A stretch of DNA of 64,000 nt from B1SED10-225 sp964501415 (GCA_964501415.1 CAZCSL010000002.1:1-64000); one strand, 5' to 3'. Shown: positions 26,071-34,941, counted from the stretch's first letter. The notes: generated by a model from the sequence alone, not told the origin. Program-made: numbers and translations.

Positions 26071-28107
26071 ATGAACGGATTTATTGCAATCGCCTTTGTT
26101 TTTAGTATCATGGCGATTCTTTACGCAGCGGTATTATTTTATAAAATCAAAAAGACCAAAAAAGGCAACCAAAGAGTGGTTGAAATCTCTGGTTATATCC
26201 GAGAAGGGGCCATGGCTTATCTGTCAACCCAGTATAAGATTCTTGGCATCTTTACACTCTTATTGTTTTTTGTCATCGGTCTTACCATTAGTTTTCAAAC
26301 CGCAGGGGCATTCGCCTTTGGCGCTGTTTTAAGTGGCACCGCAGGGTATTTGGGCATGCGAGGCGCGGTAGCCTCAAATTCCCGCGTTGCGACCTCGGCC
26401 GAACAAGAAGGGATGAACAAAGCTTTGGATATCGCCTTTAGTGGTGGTGCGGTTATGGGTATGGGTGTCGTTGGTTTAGGTTTAAGTGGTTTGATTATCT
26501 ATTATCTAATCGGCACACATCTTTTTAACTTGAGTACAGCCGATGTTGCACAAGTGCTCACCGGATTTGGTTTGGGGGCCTCACTGATTGCATTATTCGG
26601 ACGCGTCGGTGGGGGTATCTATACCAAAGCCGCGGATGTTGGGGCGGATTTGGTTGGTAAGATTGAGGCCGGAATTCCTGAAGATGACCCACGTAATCCC
26701 GCTGTTATCGCTGATAACGTAGGGGATAATGTCGGTGATGTTGCAGGTATGGGCGCGGACTTATTTGAATCTTACGTCGGTTCTATCATTGCGGCGATGA
26801 CTTTGGGCTCTTTGTTGAGTGGCGTAGGTGGTACGAACTATCCCATCCAAGGCGCGTTATTCCCCATCTTCTTAAGTGCTTTTGGGATTATTGCCGCGAT
26901 TTTGGGTACGGTTACCATTCGCACCAAAGAAGCCGATGAGCCTCACAAGGTTTTGAAAAAAGGCACCTATGTAGCCGGCTTTTTATTCTTAGTTTTTACA
27001 ATCTTCTTAACGTGGTTTTATGTAAATCAAGGCTATTTCGTTAATTTTGGGCCTTTGGTGGCGATTTTTTCTGGACTCTTTGTCGGTATAATGATTGGGG
27101 TTATCACAGAGATTTATACCTCTTCTGATTATCACCGTGTAAGAGATATCGCTAAGCAAAGTGAAACCGGACATGCGACCAATATTATTGGTGGCCTTGC
27201 AATTGGTATGGAATCCACAGCCATACCCATCATCTTAATCAGTATCGTCATCATGATATCTTATCAAGTCGCTGGATTGTACGGCATTGCCTTAAGTGCG
27301 GTTGGCATGCTGGCCACAACCGGTATGACCATTGCCATCGATGCCTACGGGCCAATCGCAGATAACGCTGGTGGCATCGCTGAGATGAGTGGGATGGATA
27401 AAAGCGTAAGAGACATTACCGATAAACTCGATAGCGTTGGTAATACCACCGCAGCCATTGGTAAAGGGTTTGCCATTGGTTCTGCAGCGCTGACTTCACT
27501 TGCCTTATTTAGTGCCTTTGTCGGTGCAGCTGGTTTGGTCGCCATTGACATCACCAATCCAAGGGTAATTATCGGGATGCTCATAGGTGGTATGTTGCCA
27601 TTCTTATTTAGTTCACTGACCATGAGTAGCGTTGGACGCGCCGCTTCAAAAATGATCGATGAAGTCCGAAGACAGTTCAAAGAAATGCCTGGCATCATGG
27701 ACAAAACACAAAAGCCCAACTATGCAAGATGCGTTGATATATCAACCAAAGCGGCTTTGTTAGAAATGATTATCCCTGGCGTTTTAGCCGTATCATCTCC
27801 GCTCTTAGTAGGCTTTTTACTAGGAGCTGAAGCCCTAGGTGGCTTATTGGCAGGTGCGTTAGTCGCAGGTATATCCATGGCCATATTCATGGCTAACAGT
27901 GGCGGTGCGTGGGACAACGCTAAAAAGTATATCGAAGAAGGCCATTACGGTGACAAAGGTGGTTTTGCCCATAAAGCTAGTGTCACTGGAGATACCGTAG
28001 GCGATCCGTTTAAAGATACAAGTGGACCTTCCATCAATATTTTGATTAAACTGATGACCATTATTTCTTTGGTATTTGCCGCTTTATTCGGCACTGGTAT
28101 ACTATAA
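26071..28107 (+). CDS. hppA: K+-dependent membrane-bound pyrophosphatase (ion-pumping)
   Basis: 678 residues, about 16 membrane helices. The active site is complete: DVGADLVGKIEAGIPEDDPRNP, DNVGDNVGDVAGMGADLFESY and the C-terminal DTVGDPFKDTSGPS. It couples pyrophosphate hydrolysis to H+ or Na+ export. The signature GNTTAAIGKGFAIG has Ala where K+-independent enzymes have Lys, so it should need K+. H+ versus Na+ cannot be decided. The ATG at 26071 follows AAGGAGG; an earlier in-frame ATG at 25966 lies upstream of the promoter. Confidence 0.95.
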   Translation: MNGFIAIAFVFSIMAILYAAVLFYKIKKTKKGNQRVVEISGYIREGAMAYLSTQYKILGIFTLLLFFVIGLTISFQTAGAFAFGAVLSGTAGYLGMRGAVASNSRVATSAEQEGMNKALDIAFSGGAVMGMGVVGLGLSGLIIYYLIGTHLFNLSTADVAQVLTGFGLGASLIALFGRVGGGIYTKAADVGADLVGKIEAGIPEDDPRNPAVIADNVGDNVGDVAGMGADLFESYVGSIIAAMTLGSLLSGVGGTNYPIQGALFPIFLSAFGIIAAILGTVTIRTKEADEPHKVLKKGTYVAGFLFLVFTIFLTWFYVNQGYFVNFGPLVAIFSGLFVGIMIGVITEIYTSSDYHRVRDIAKQSETGHATNIIGGLAIGMESTAIPIILISIVIMISYQVAGLYGIALSAVGMLATTGMTIAIDAYGPIADNAGGIAEMSGMDKSVRDITDKLDSVGNTTAAIGKGFAIGSAALTSLALFSAFVGAAGLVAIDITNPRVIIGMLIGGMLPFLFSSLTMSSVGRAASKMIDEVRRQFKEMPGIMDKTQKPNYARCVDISTKAALLEMIIPGVLAVSSPLLVGFLLGAEALGGLLAGALVAGISMAIFMANSGGAWDNAKKYIEEGHYGDKGGFAHKASVTGDTVGDPFKDTSGPSINILIKLMTIISLVFAALFGTGIL

Positions 28108-28109
28108 AT

Positions 28110-28149
28110 AAAACTGACTAAGTAGAAAATGTACTTAGTCAGTTTTTTT
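28110..28149. terminator. Bidirectional terminator between hppA and the COG2426 gene
   Basis: AAACTGACTAAGTA pairs with TACTTAGTCAGTTT (14-base stem, 7-base loop) followed by T-runs on both strands. Confidence 0.9.
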
Positions 28150-28648
28150 ATACGAAGAATAAATTGAAAACCCCTAGCGATACCATCATGATAACCAAGG
28201 CGGCTACCAAATTACCCAAAATAATGATGATAAGAGCTTTGAAAAACTTCATGTCAAATAAGGCAGCAGCCAACGAACCACTCCAAACCCCAGTGCCTGG
28301 CAAGGGTATCGCTACGATAATGAGTAACCCCCAGTAACCATAACGTTCAATTTTATCGGCGTGTTTACGTTGGTTTCTACGAATAATTTTATCGATGAGT
28401 TTTTCAAAAAAGGCAAACCGATCTAAAAAGGCAAATATCTTCTTGATTAACAAAATGATAAACGGTCCTGGTATTAAAGAAGCGATGAAGGTCAAGAAAA
28501 ACACAACCCATGGATTAATCCCCATGATCAAACCGATTGGAATCGAGCCCCTGAGTTCAATCAAAGGCAGCATCGAGACCACAAAAACAATCAGTTCATC
28601 ACTCAAAAAAGATAACAAATCGATCATATATTCACTAAATGCGTCCAT
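28148..28648 (-). CDS. Small multidrug export-type membrane protein (COG2426)
   Basis: 166 residues, about four helices. It carries the family's conserved PLIELRGSIPIG and the amphipathic YGYWGLLIIVAIPLPGTGVWSGSLAA, which recalls the reentrant DedA-like fold. The family name comes from weak drug-export data; actual transport is uncertain. It is followed downstream by the shared terminator and lies 21 bases after the PAP2 gene. Confidence 0.8.
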   Translation of the reverse strand: MDAFSEYMIDLLSFLSDELIVFVVSMLPLIELRGSIPIGLIMGINPWVVFFLTFIASLIPGPFIILLIKKIFAFLDRFAFFEKLIDKIIRRNQRKHADKIERYGYWGLLIIVAIPLPGTGVWSGSLAAALFDMKFFKALIIIILGNLVAALVIMMVSLGVFNLFFV

Positions 28649-28669
28649 ATCGCGTCCTCACTTTTCTCA

Positions 28670-29506
28670 TCAAGATGTTTTTGGTTCAAAAAGGGTTTTT
28701 AACCAGTGGTGTAGATTCACTTTCCAAAAAACCACATAAAGACCTAAGACTAAGGCAATAGAAAATACCACATCAGTGACATAATGTTTTCCATCCATGA
28801 CTCTTCCCAAAGCCGTCAATAAAATGATCATGGATGAAAAAACGATAGCGTGTTTTAAATAGGGTTTAAACCTTGTTACCATAAGGGGAATTAATACAAT
28901 GCCCATTAAAACAGCGACGCTTCCAACGTGCCCACTAGGAAAAGAGTTATAATCATGAGAAAAGGTAAAAAAGCCTGATGGACTGAACCAATAAGTAAAG
29001 TCATTAACCTCATCAACGGCCAAATACCGCATACGATCAATGATTACTTTTAAGCCATTTACCGTAAGATTCATGACCAACAAAACGGGCAAATATATGA
29101 GCGCTGGGATTTCATACTGATGACGCTCTTCATTAGGAATAAGCGCGTTAAACAAGAAACTCCCTATGATAAGGATAGGCAAGCTAAGCAAAATCCAAAT
29201 TAAATTACCATTTGTCTCTCTATATAAGATCGAGGCATAGCCAAACAATATGACCCCATAAGCGATGATGAAAAGGACTTGAAAAACCTTTTTAAACGGC
29301 CCCTTTTTGATGGGACTTGAATAAATAAGTACCAAGGTAAAAAATAAGGCTACCAAATAAATCGGGATATAAATGTATTCCCGTGTCAAGCGACCGATCA
29401 AACCATCTTCACGATAAAGCAATTCAGAGGTTTGATAATCGAAAAACGTAAACCCAAAAAAAAGTAACCCTAAAACAATGAAAGTAATAATGATAAATCT
29501 TCGCAT
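28670..29506 (-). CDS. PAP2 family membrane phosphatase
   Basis: 278 residues, about seven helices. The acid-phosphatase signature is present: KVIIDRMRYL (K-x-R region, with YL where RP is usual), SFPSGH and GRVMDGKHYVTD (R-x5-H-x3-D). PAP2 enzymes dephosphorylate phosphatidate, undecaprenyl-PP or phosphatidylglycerophosphate. With pgsA in the window a lipid role is plausible. The ATG at 29506 is chosen because AAGGA lies 8 bases upstream; a much longer upstream frame lacks a ribosome site. Confidence 0.85.
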   Translation of the reverse strand: MRRFIIITFIVLGLLFFGFTFFDYQTSELLYREDGLIGRLTREYIYIPIYLVALFFTLVLIYSSPIKKGPFKKVFQVLFIIAYGVILFGYASILYRETNGNLIWILLSLPILIIGSFLFNALIPNEERHQYEIPALIYLPVLLVMNLTVNGLKVIIDRMRYLAVDEVNDFTYWFSPSGFFTFSHDYNSFPSGHVGSVAVLMGIVLIPLMVTRFKPYLKHAIVFSSMIILLTALGRVMDGKHYVTDVVFSIALVLGLYVVFWKVNLHHWLKTLFEPKTS

Positions 29507-29542
29507 AATCAACATCCTTGTAAACGTGAACTTTCGCTCTTC

Positions 29543-29567
29543 TGTATACAGTGAAGATTTGTATACA
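29543..29567. promoter_or_regulatory. Twin TGTATACA palindromes upstream of PAP2 gene
   Basis: Two identical 8-base palindromes, TGTATACA at 29543-29550 and 29560-29567, centres 17 bases apart, 37-61 bases upstream of the PAP2 start. The layout resembles a double operator for a dimeric repressor (GntR-like sites are often of this type). The regulator is unknown. Confidence 0.45.
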
Positions 29568-29597
29568 GGTTGTACCCATAATAATATGATATCTAGA

Positions 29598-29628
29598 AAA
29601 AAAAAGCAATCACATATGGATTGCTTTG
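29598..29628 (-). terminator. Terminator after the four-helix membrane protein gene
   Basis: Minus strand AAAGCAATC and GATTGCTTT form the stem with nine T following; overlaps the end of the gene at 29610. Confidence 0.75.
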
Positions 29629-30137
29629 TTGGTTGATTTCTTAGTTTTGGAAAATTTCTTAGAAAGGATTTTAACCAAAGGTTCATAAAACACAATGGCT
29701 ATTTTAATCACGATCATAACCAATAAAACATACAAAGATAAGTCTTGCGCCATCCGGCTTTGATCAATAAAGATTTCTTGCGATAAGCGGCCTTCTAAAA
29801 CCAGATGAGAAATCGTTTGGTTTTCGAGTGCATAAATACTTCTTAAATAGTTAAACTGAACTAACATTATCAATAAAAGACCATAAATCGTTGCGAGCGG
29901 TTTTTCTTTCATCAAAAGCAAACCCGCAATTGCAATGACATAGATACCTGTGAGCCATGGCGTATAAGTAAAGCTGCTTTGAGTAGATTGAAACTCAAGG
30001 GTAATAAAACTTCTAGAAACTTCGACGTCATAGAAACTCCCCGTACTTAAATGCAAAAATAAAGAGAAAAATAATTGGACACCGAGCAATAACAACAAGA
30101 CGATTAATTCTTTATAAAAGGCATTCAGTTTGGTCAT
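29610..30137 (-). CDS. Four-helix membrane protein, function unknown
   Basis: 175 residues. Hydrophobic segments lie at about 10-28, 61-75, 80-100 and 131-152. A loop of polar residues follows the first helix, and the tail is basic (KILSKKFSKTKKSTNK). It ends with a TGA stop, one of several that show TGA is not read as Trp. No family recognised. It lies between two terminators and so is monocistronic. Confidence 0.6.
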   Translation of the reverse strand: MTKLNAFYKELIVLLLLLGVQLFFSLFLHLSTGSFYDVEVSRSFITLEFQSTQSSFTYTPWLTGIYVIAIAGLLLMKEKPLATIYGLLLIMLVQFNYLRSIYALENQTISHLVLEGRLSQEIFIDQSRMAQDLSLYVLLVMIVIKIAIVFYEPLVKILSKKFSKTKKSTNKAIHM

Positions 30138-30282
30138 ACAAAGACCTCACTTTCCTATACGTGTTCAGTTAATCTTGGTGTCAATGTTACGCCCATTTTA
30201 GCATGTAAAGAAAAGATAACAAAGGTTTTTTATTAAGAAAACGGTTGTATAAAACCCTTTGATTCATCGTGGACATGCCCAT

Positions 30283-30325
30283 AAAAAAAGCTTTCAAAAG
30301 CCGTTTAGGTCAATTGAAAGCGTTT
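30283..30325 (-). terminator. Terminator of rluB
   Basis: Minus strand GCTTTCAA and TTGAAAGC pair around an 18-base loop, followed by seven T, right after the rluB stop. Confidence 0.7.
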
Positions 30326-31059
30326 TACTTAGATTGCGTTTTATGCTTTTGAGCCAAAACATGAAGTTGCTTGATTTCATGGGGTTTTAAGATACGGACT
30401 TCGCCTTCTTTCAACCCATCAAGCGTGACAATGCCAAAACGAATCCGCTTGAGTTTGATGACGGGATGGCCCATTTGCTCAAAAACCTTCTTGATGTGGT
30501 GATACTTTCCTTCAGTCACGATAAAGTGTAGCCGGGTCTTTTCTTTTGTTTTGTTATAAGTGACTTGGGAAATTTTAGCAGGCGCGGTCTTTTTCCCTTC
30601 TATAAAGATGCCTTTTTCTATTCTTTTAGAGGTGGCTTTTCTTAAAAAACCTTCAACCGTAACTTGGTATTCTTTTTCAATTTCATGTTTGGGGTGAATC
30701 ATCTTTTGGGTGAAATCCCCATCATTGGTCAACAACATGACGCCTGTAGTATCAAAATCCAATCGACCTACCGGGAAAATACGGGCACTTGTATCCACAA
30801 AATCCAAGACAATTTTACGGTCCTTTTCATCATCCGTCGTTGAGATGACGCCTTTAGGTTTATAAAACACATAGTATTCTTTTTCTTCTGTACGAATCGG
30901 CTTATTATCGACGGTAATGACATCACTTTGTTCAGCTTTAGTGCCTAAGGTTTTAATGGTCTCCCCGTTGACTTTGACGCGACCTTCTAATATTAATTTT
31001 TCTGCTTGACGCCTTGAACAAAGACCGCTTTGAGCAATGCGCTTTTGGATGCGTTCCAT
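30325..31059 (-). CDS. rluB: 23S rRNA pseudouridine synthase RluB-type
   Basis: 244 residues. An N-terminal S4 domain (RIAQSGLCSRRQAEKLI) is followed by the RsuA/RluB catalytic domain with GRLDFDTTGVMLLTNDG, whose second Asp is the catalytic one, and a lysine-rich C-terminal RNA-binding end. It converts a uridine in the 23S peptidyl-transferase region. Two adjacent ATGs follow AGGAGG; the second has better spacing. It sits 15 bases after the CorC/HlyC gene. Confidence 0.92.
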   Translation of the reverse strand: MERIQKRIAQSGLCSRRQAEKLILEGRVKVNGETIKTLGTKAEQSDVITVDNKPIRTEEKEYYVFYKPKGVISTTDDEKDRKIVLDFVDTSARIFPVGRLDFDTTGVMLLTNDGDFTQKMIHPKHEIEKEYQVTVEGFLRKATSKRIEKGIFIEGKKTAPAKISQVTYNKTKEKTRLHFIVTEGKYHHIKKVFEQMGHPVIKLKRIRFGIVTLDGLKEGEVRILKPHEIKQLHVLAQKHKTQSK

Positions 31060-31074
31060 CATTAGCCTCCTGGC

Positions 31075-32412
31075 TTAATCGTTATTTTCAATAGGTTCGA
31101 CCACCAAATGAACATATTTGATACGTCGTTCTTTTATCTCTTTAATCGTAAAGGTTAGTTTAAAGTTATGCCCTTCTTCATCATGATCATAAGACACCAT
31201 TTTTTGGGTCATACTAAAGGTCATATCAACCTCAGGTAAGGTTTCAAATTGTTCAAACAAATAGCTCCCCAGCGTCTTTTCTTCTTTTTCAGGGGGTACA
31301 CCCAATTGTAATTCTTCAAACAAATCGCCTAGTTCAATATCGGCGTTGATGCCGTATTCATGTTCCTTGATTTGTCTTAAGAATTCATCATCGATATCGT
31401 CATGTTCATCATAAATCTCGCCTACCAATTCTTCTAAGGCATCTTCCATGGTTACAATACCGCTAGTGCCACCAAATTCGTCGCTAACAATGGCAAGGTG
31501 TGAATTTTCACGTTGCAATGTCTCAATCAATGTATCTGCCCGCATGGTCTTAGAGACGAAAACCGGTGGATTCATAATATCTTTAACGTTTATCGCTTTC
31601 TTTTGAATGATATGAGTGAAAAAATCGCGTTCATTTAAAATACCGACAATTTTATCGCGATCTTTTTCATATACCGGCAATCTAGAAAACTGATGATCGA
31701 AAAACTTCTTTTGAATACTTTCTTGGTCTTCATCTATCTCAATAGCCACCATATCAACGCGGGGTGTCATGATTTCATAGACTTGTTTTTCACTGAGATC
31801 AAGTACGCTTTGTAACATCTCAGCTTCTTCTTCATCGATTGAGCCTTCTTCTTCCATCGTATCGATAATCGTTTCCAATTCGTCTTCACTAACGCTTATG
31901 GTAACGCGGTTATCGGCCTTCAAGAAAACCGCTTTAATCTTTAAAAACACCCAAACAACCGGCTTCAATATTTTCATCACAACCATCATCAAGCCACTGA
32001 TGCGCACAGCGATGATATCGGCATGCATCTTAGCATAGCTTTTAGGGATAATTTCACCAAAAATCAAAATGATCGTCGTCATGACTACCGTATTTAAAAC
32101 GGTCACCAAGGTATCGTTGTTTTCGAAAATACGAACAAAAATACTCGCAGAAATCGTAGCGAGTGCAACGTTAGCTAAATTATTACCGACTAAAATAGTC
32201 GTCAAGACACGATCAAAACGTTCATGAATCCAAAAAGCTTTTTTGGCCCCTTTTTTGCCATCCTCAATATAGGTTTTAATACGAATGGGGTTTAAAGAAG
32301 CATATACCGTCTCGCTCATCGAAAAAAAGCTTGATACGATGAGTAAAACAATAAGCATCACAATGCTAAAAGGGGGTACGGCGCTGATAATCAGGGCAGC
32401 GGGTATATCCAA
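31075..32412 (-). CDS. CorC/HlyC family membrane protein (CNNM + CBS)
   Basis: 445 residues. An N-terminal CNNM/DUF21 membrane domain (about 10-190, with SMSETVYASLNPIRIKTYIE and GEIIPKSYAKMHADII) is followed by a CBS pair (about 212-335) and a CorC_HlyC domain (about 350-440). Members are linked to Mg2+/Co2+ efflux. The start appears to be TTG (32410-32412), nine bases after AAGGAG, with no nearby ATG. It is downstream of efp by 13 bases. Confidence 0.88.
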   Translation of the reverse strand: MDIPAALIISAVPPFSIVMLIVLLIVSSFFSMSETVYASLNPIRIKTYIEDGKKGAKKAFWIHERFDRVLTTILVGNNLANVALATISASIFVRIFENNDTLVTVLNTVVMTTIILIFGEIIPKSYAKMHADIIAVRISGLMMVVMKILKPVVWVFLKIKAVFLKADNRVTISVSEDELETIIDTMEEEGSIDEEEAEMLQSVLDLSEKQVYEIMTPRVDMVAIEIDEDQESIQKKFFDHQFSRLPVYEKDRDKIVGILNERDFFTHIIQKKAINVKDIMNPPVFVSKTMRADTLIETLQRENSHLAIVSDEFGGTSGIVTMEDALEELVGEIYDEHDDIDDEFLRQIKEHEYGINADIELGDLFEELQLGVPPEKEEKTLGSYLFEQFETLPEVDMTFSMTQKMVSYDHDEEGHNFKLTFTIKEIKERRIKYVHLVVEPIENND

Positions 32413-32425
32413 GCAACTTCACTCC

Positions 32426-32983
32426 TTATGCTTTGGTGCTGTATTTTCCTGTTTGCGTATTTATGATAATCGCATCACCTTCGTTAATAAACAAAGGCAC
32501 TTGCAGCTTATAACCCGTTTCAACCACGGCGTCCTTGGTCGTATTACTGACGGTATTTCCCCGTACACCCGGTACGGTTTCAGTAACCTTCAGCTCAACT
32601 TTTTCAGGCAGATCGACACCGAGCAACTCGTTTTCAAATACGATCACATTGACGTTCATACCTTCTTTTAAAAAGTTCTTTTCATGGCTTATTTGATCAG
32701 CGAGAATCTCACGTTGTTCATAGGTTTGTGTGTTCATAAAAACGTATTTATCACCTTCTGCATAAATATATTGCATCGGCAATTTCTCAATCATGGCAGT
32801 TTCAACTTTTTCTCCAGCGCGCCACGTCTTATCGATAATGGTACCCGTCCTTAAATTTCTGAGTTTGCTTCTAACAAAAGCAGGGCCTTTACCTGGTTTT
32901 ACATGTTGAAATTCCATAATTTGATAAATGTTTCCTTCGTGTTGAATCGTTTGACCGGTCTTGAAATTGTTGGTTGAAATCAT
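32426..32983 (-). CDS. efp: Elongation factor P
   Basis: 185 residues with the three beta-barrel domains. The modification loop KPGKGPAFVR carries the lysine (around residue 32) that EF-P modification systems target, and the C-terminus has the RVxVPLFI-type signature GYKLQVPLFINEGD. EF-P relieves stalling at polyproline. The ATG at 32983 fits AAGGATG better than the earlier ATGs. The modifying enzyme is not in this window. Confidence 0.95.
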   Translation of the reverse strand: MISTNNFKTGQTIQHEGNIYQIMEFQHVKPGKGPAFVRSKLRNLRTGTIIDKTWRAGEKVETAMIEKLPMQYIYAEGDKYVFMNTQTYEQREILADQISHEKNFLKEGMNVNVIVFENELLGVDLPEKVELKVTETVPGVRGNTVSNTTKDAVVETGYKLQVPLFINEGDAIIINTQTGKYSTKA

Positions 32984-33035
32984 AATCATCATCCTTTATA
33001 TATGCGTATAGTGTACATCTTTTTTGTTATCTTGT

Positions 33036-34073
33036 CTATGTTTTTTGAAACCAAGCGACTTCTTCTAGTTTGTTAAATCCAGTTATGACGTCTTTAAAGA
33101 CGAATTTGGCACGGGTTTTCTTTGCTCCATGCATCAAAATCATATCACAACTATAGGCCTCTTCCAAAGCCTTGAAATTTGTTTCCATGATAATCGTTTT
33201 TGATGATATTTTCTTTAAGTCATTCATAGATGTGCCTAACAATTGCACATCACTGGATTTAGATTGATTCAAACTAAATATTTCTACATGAGATATATCT
33301 TTAAACAACAGCATGGCATCATCGGTTTTCATCGCTTCAAAATGGGTGTTTTCAGGAAAATCGGGCTTTAAATCCAAATGCGACAAATAAAATACCATAT
33401 GTCTGTCTTGGAGAAATTTCACTTTCTCGATCGTCGATTTATAAAGTAAAAAGTCATCTATAAATCCAGGGGTGACATGTTTATATTCATCGTGATAAGC
33501 TTGAATTAAGCGTGAGGTCTCAGGATCAATTTTTGGGGTTAATTCTTGAATCTTTACGCCATCGGCTTCAAAAAATAACTTATAGGGTTTTTTACTAGCT
33601 TTAAAATGGCCTTCACAATTCATGATATCTTTTAAAACATGTAAATTTTCATCGTACTTTGGTAGTTTGATTTTAAACGTATGCTTTTTTGTCTTGAGTT
33701 TCATGGTGTCTTTTTTTGTGATCTTCGCTTTTTGTATATCTTCAATCAGCATCAATTTATACTGTCTAAATGCTGCTTGATAAGCTATCGCATCATGCGT
33801 AAGCAAGACCTTATGCGTTGTCTTTATATGCATGTGATAAAGCGGTATGAGCACTAAAATCAAAGCCGCGATTCCGATATATTCAATTCTGAAAATATCT
33901 GTCGTGGCTACGTCTAATAATTCCAAAAGATAGTATACCGCCAATAAGATAAAAACAAAAAACATAAAATAAACTTTTTTATGTATTTTATCTACCTTTT
34001 TGTATAACCTATGGGCTTTCATAGGTCTGCCTTTGATATTATGGTATTTGTTCATAACCTTTGCATAACGCAT
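33036..34073 (-). CDS. Membrane-anchored cytoplasmic protein, function unknown
   Basis: 345 residues. A basic N-terminus (KAHRLYKKVDKIHKK) leads into two membrane helices (about 34-53 and 62-80), followed by a 260-residue soluble part of mixed strands and helices with no Cys pairs or nucleotide motifs seen. The topology suggests that both ends are cytoplasmic. Start chosen from AAAGGGGA upstream of 34073. It is 12 bases after the next small membrane gene and likely forms a two-gene unit with it. Confidence 0.6.
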   Translation of the reverse strand: MRYAKVMNKYHNIKGRPMKAHRLYKKVDKIHKKVYFMFFVFILLAVYYLLELLDVATTDIFRIEYIGIAALILVLIPLYHMHIKTTHKVLLTHDAIAYQAAFRQYKLMLIEDIQKAKITKKDTMKLKTKKHTFKIKLPKYDENLHVLKDIMNCEGHFKASKKPYKLFFEADGVKIQELTPKIDPETSRLIQAYHDEYKHVTPGFIDDFLLYKSTIEKVKFLQDRHMVFYLSHLDLKPDFPENTHFEAMKTDDAMLLFKDISHVEIFSLNQSKSSDVQLLGTSMNDLKKISSKTIIMETNFKALEEAYSCDMILMHGAKKTRAKFVFKDVITGFNKLEEVAWFQKT

Positions 34074-34085
34074 AAAAATCCCCCT

Positions 34086-34388
34086 TTAGCGGATAAACAA
34101 TTGATAAAAAAGTGTGATCAAAACCAAACTGAATATACCACCGAAAAACGGCAAGTAAAGCGAATGGTAAAACTGTTTCTTGCGTGTGGTACTATGCTTG
34201 AGATACGTTGAGGATAGCAATACGACTAACAAGACGTAAGCCGGCCATAAAAAGAGACCTGAATACATCATTAAAGCGCCTAACCATGGAGCTGAACCCC
34301 ATGATAAGTTAAAGCCTAAAAAGAATAACGGCAACATCAACATGCCGATTAAAAAACCCAAGAAATAAGGATAAAAAGATTTAACCAT
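34086..34388 (-). CDS. Three-helix membrane protein, function unknown
   Basis: 100 residues with hydrophobic segments at about 7-28, 38-62 and 78-98 and a basic loop (KHSTTRKKQ). It is the first gene of a unit with the membrane protein at 33036. No family recognised. Confidence 0.6.
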   Translation of the reverse strand: MVKSFYPYFLGFLIGMLMLPLFFLGFNLSWGSAPWLGALMMYSGLFLWPAYVLLVVLLSSTYLKHSTTRKKQFYHSLYLPFFGGIFSLVLITLFYQLFIR

Positions 34389-34478
34389 ACGTTACTTCCT
34401 TCTATGTAGTTTAGCTACGCTTAATTATAGCATAAGTATTCTAAATTAAAAACGCTATACACTACAAGATGTAATTTA

Positions 34479-34507
34479 TTGACAATACAAAAAGGACTGA
34501 TTATAAT
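34479..34507 (+). promoter_or_regulatory. Perfect consensus promoter of the rhodanese gene
   Basis: TTGACA (34479-34484), exact 17-base spacer, TATAAT (34502-34507). The transcript should start near 34514, which excludes the first in-frame ATG (34506) as a start codon. Confidence 0.85.
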
Positions 34508-34529
34508 GGCTATGAATAGAGGTGATAAC

Positions 34530-34904
34530 ATCGATTTTTTTATGACGTGGATTTTACCGATTCTCATCGGTTTGACTTTAGGGTATTTGTTGTTGGGGCG
34601 TAAAAAGACGGATGTCGGCCAAGTCTTTGTATTAGATGCAGCGGATTTTAAAGCAAATATGCGTAAAGGCCAGCTCATCGATTTGCGCAAGCAAGAGGCC
34701 TTTGATAAACAAAAAATTAAAGGGGCACGGAGATTTACTTGGCGCTACTTAAAAAGCAAACAACAAACCAAGATACGCAAAGACCGCCCACTTTATATTT
34801 ACTGTCAAAACGGTCTTAAGTCTAGACGAACGGCTAGAAAATTGGCTAAAAAAGGCTTTAAGGAAGTAAATGTATTAAAAGGTGGTTTTAATCAATATCA
34901 GTAA
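34530..34904 (+). CDS. Membrane-anchored rhodanese-like protein
   Basis: About 124 residues. One N-terminal membrane helix (WILPILIGLTLGYLLLG) is followed by a rhodanese domain with IDLRKQEAFDKQKIKGA and the active-site loop YCQNGLKSRR, whose Cys would carry persulfide sulfur. Start choice is odd: the consensus promoter puts the RNA 5' end near 34514, after ATG 34506 and at or past ATG 34512. The only good ribosome site, GAGGTG (34519-34524), sits 5 bases before an AUC (34530); the next ATG is 34542. AUC initiation is the best fit but unproven. Sulfur-transfer role by family. Confidence 0.75.
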   Translation: MDFFMTWILPILIGLTLGYLLLGRKKTDVGQVFVLDAADFKANMRKGQLIDLRKQEAFDKQKIKGARRFTWRYLKSKQQTKIRKDRPLYIYCQNGLKSRRTARKLAKKGFKEVNVLKGGFNQYQ

Positions 34905-34941
34905 AAAACGGCAAAATCATTTGTGATTAGCCGTTTTTTTA
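34903..34941. terminator. Bidirectional terminator after the rhodanese gene
   Basis: AAAAACGGC and GCCGTTTTT pair, with an inner AATCA/TGATT stem; T-runs on both strands serve this gene and the convergent gene at 34942. Confidence 0.85.

Noticed and set aside
30313..30326. Cre-like TGAAAGCGTTTTAC (12/14)
   Set aside because: It is part of the rluB terminator stem, not near a promoter.
34421..34690. 89-residue minus-strand open frame opposite the rhodanese gene
   Set aside because: It lies across a perfect promoter and the 5' part of a conserved gene on the other strand and has no ribosome site.
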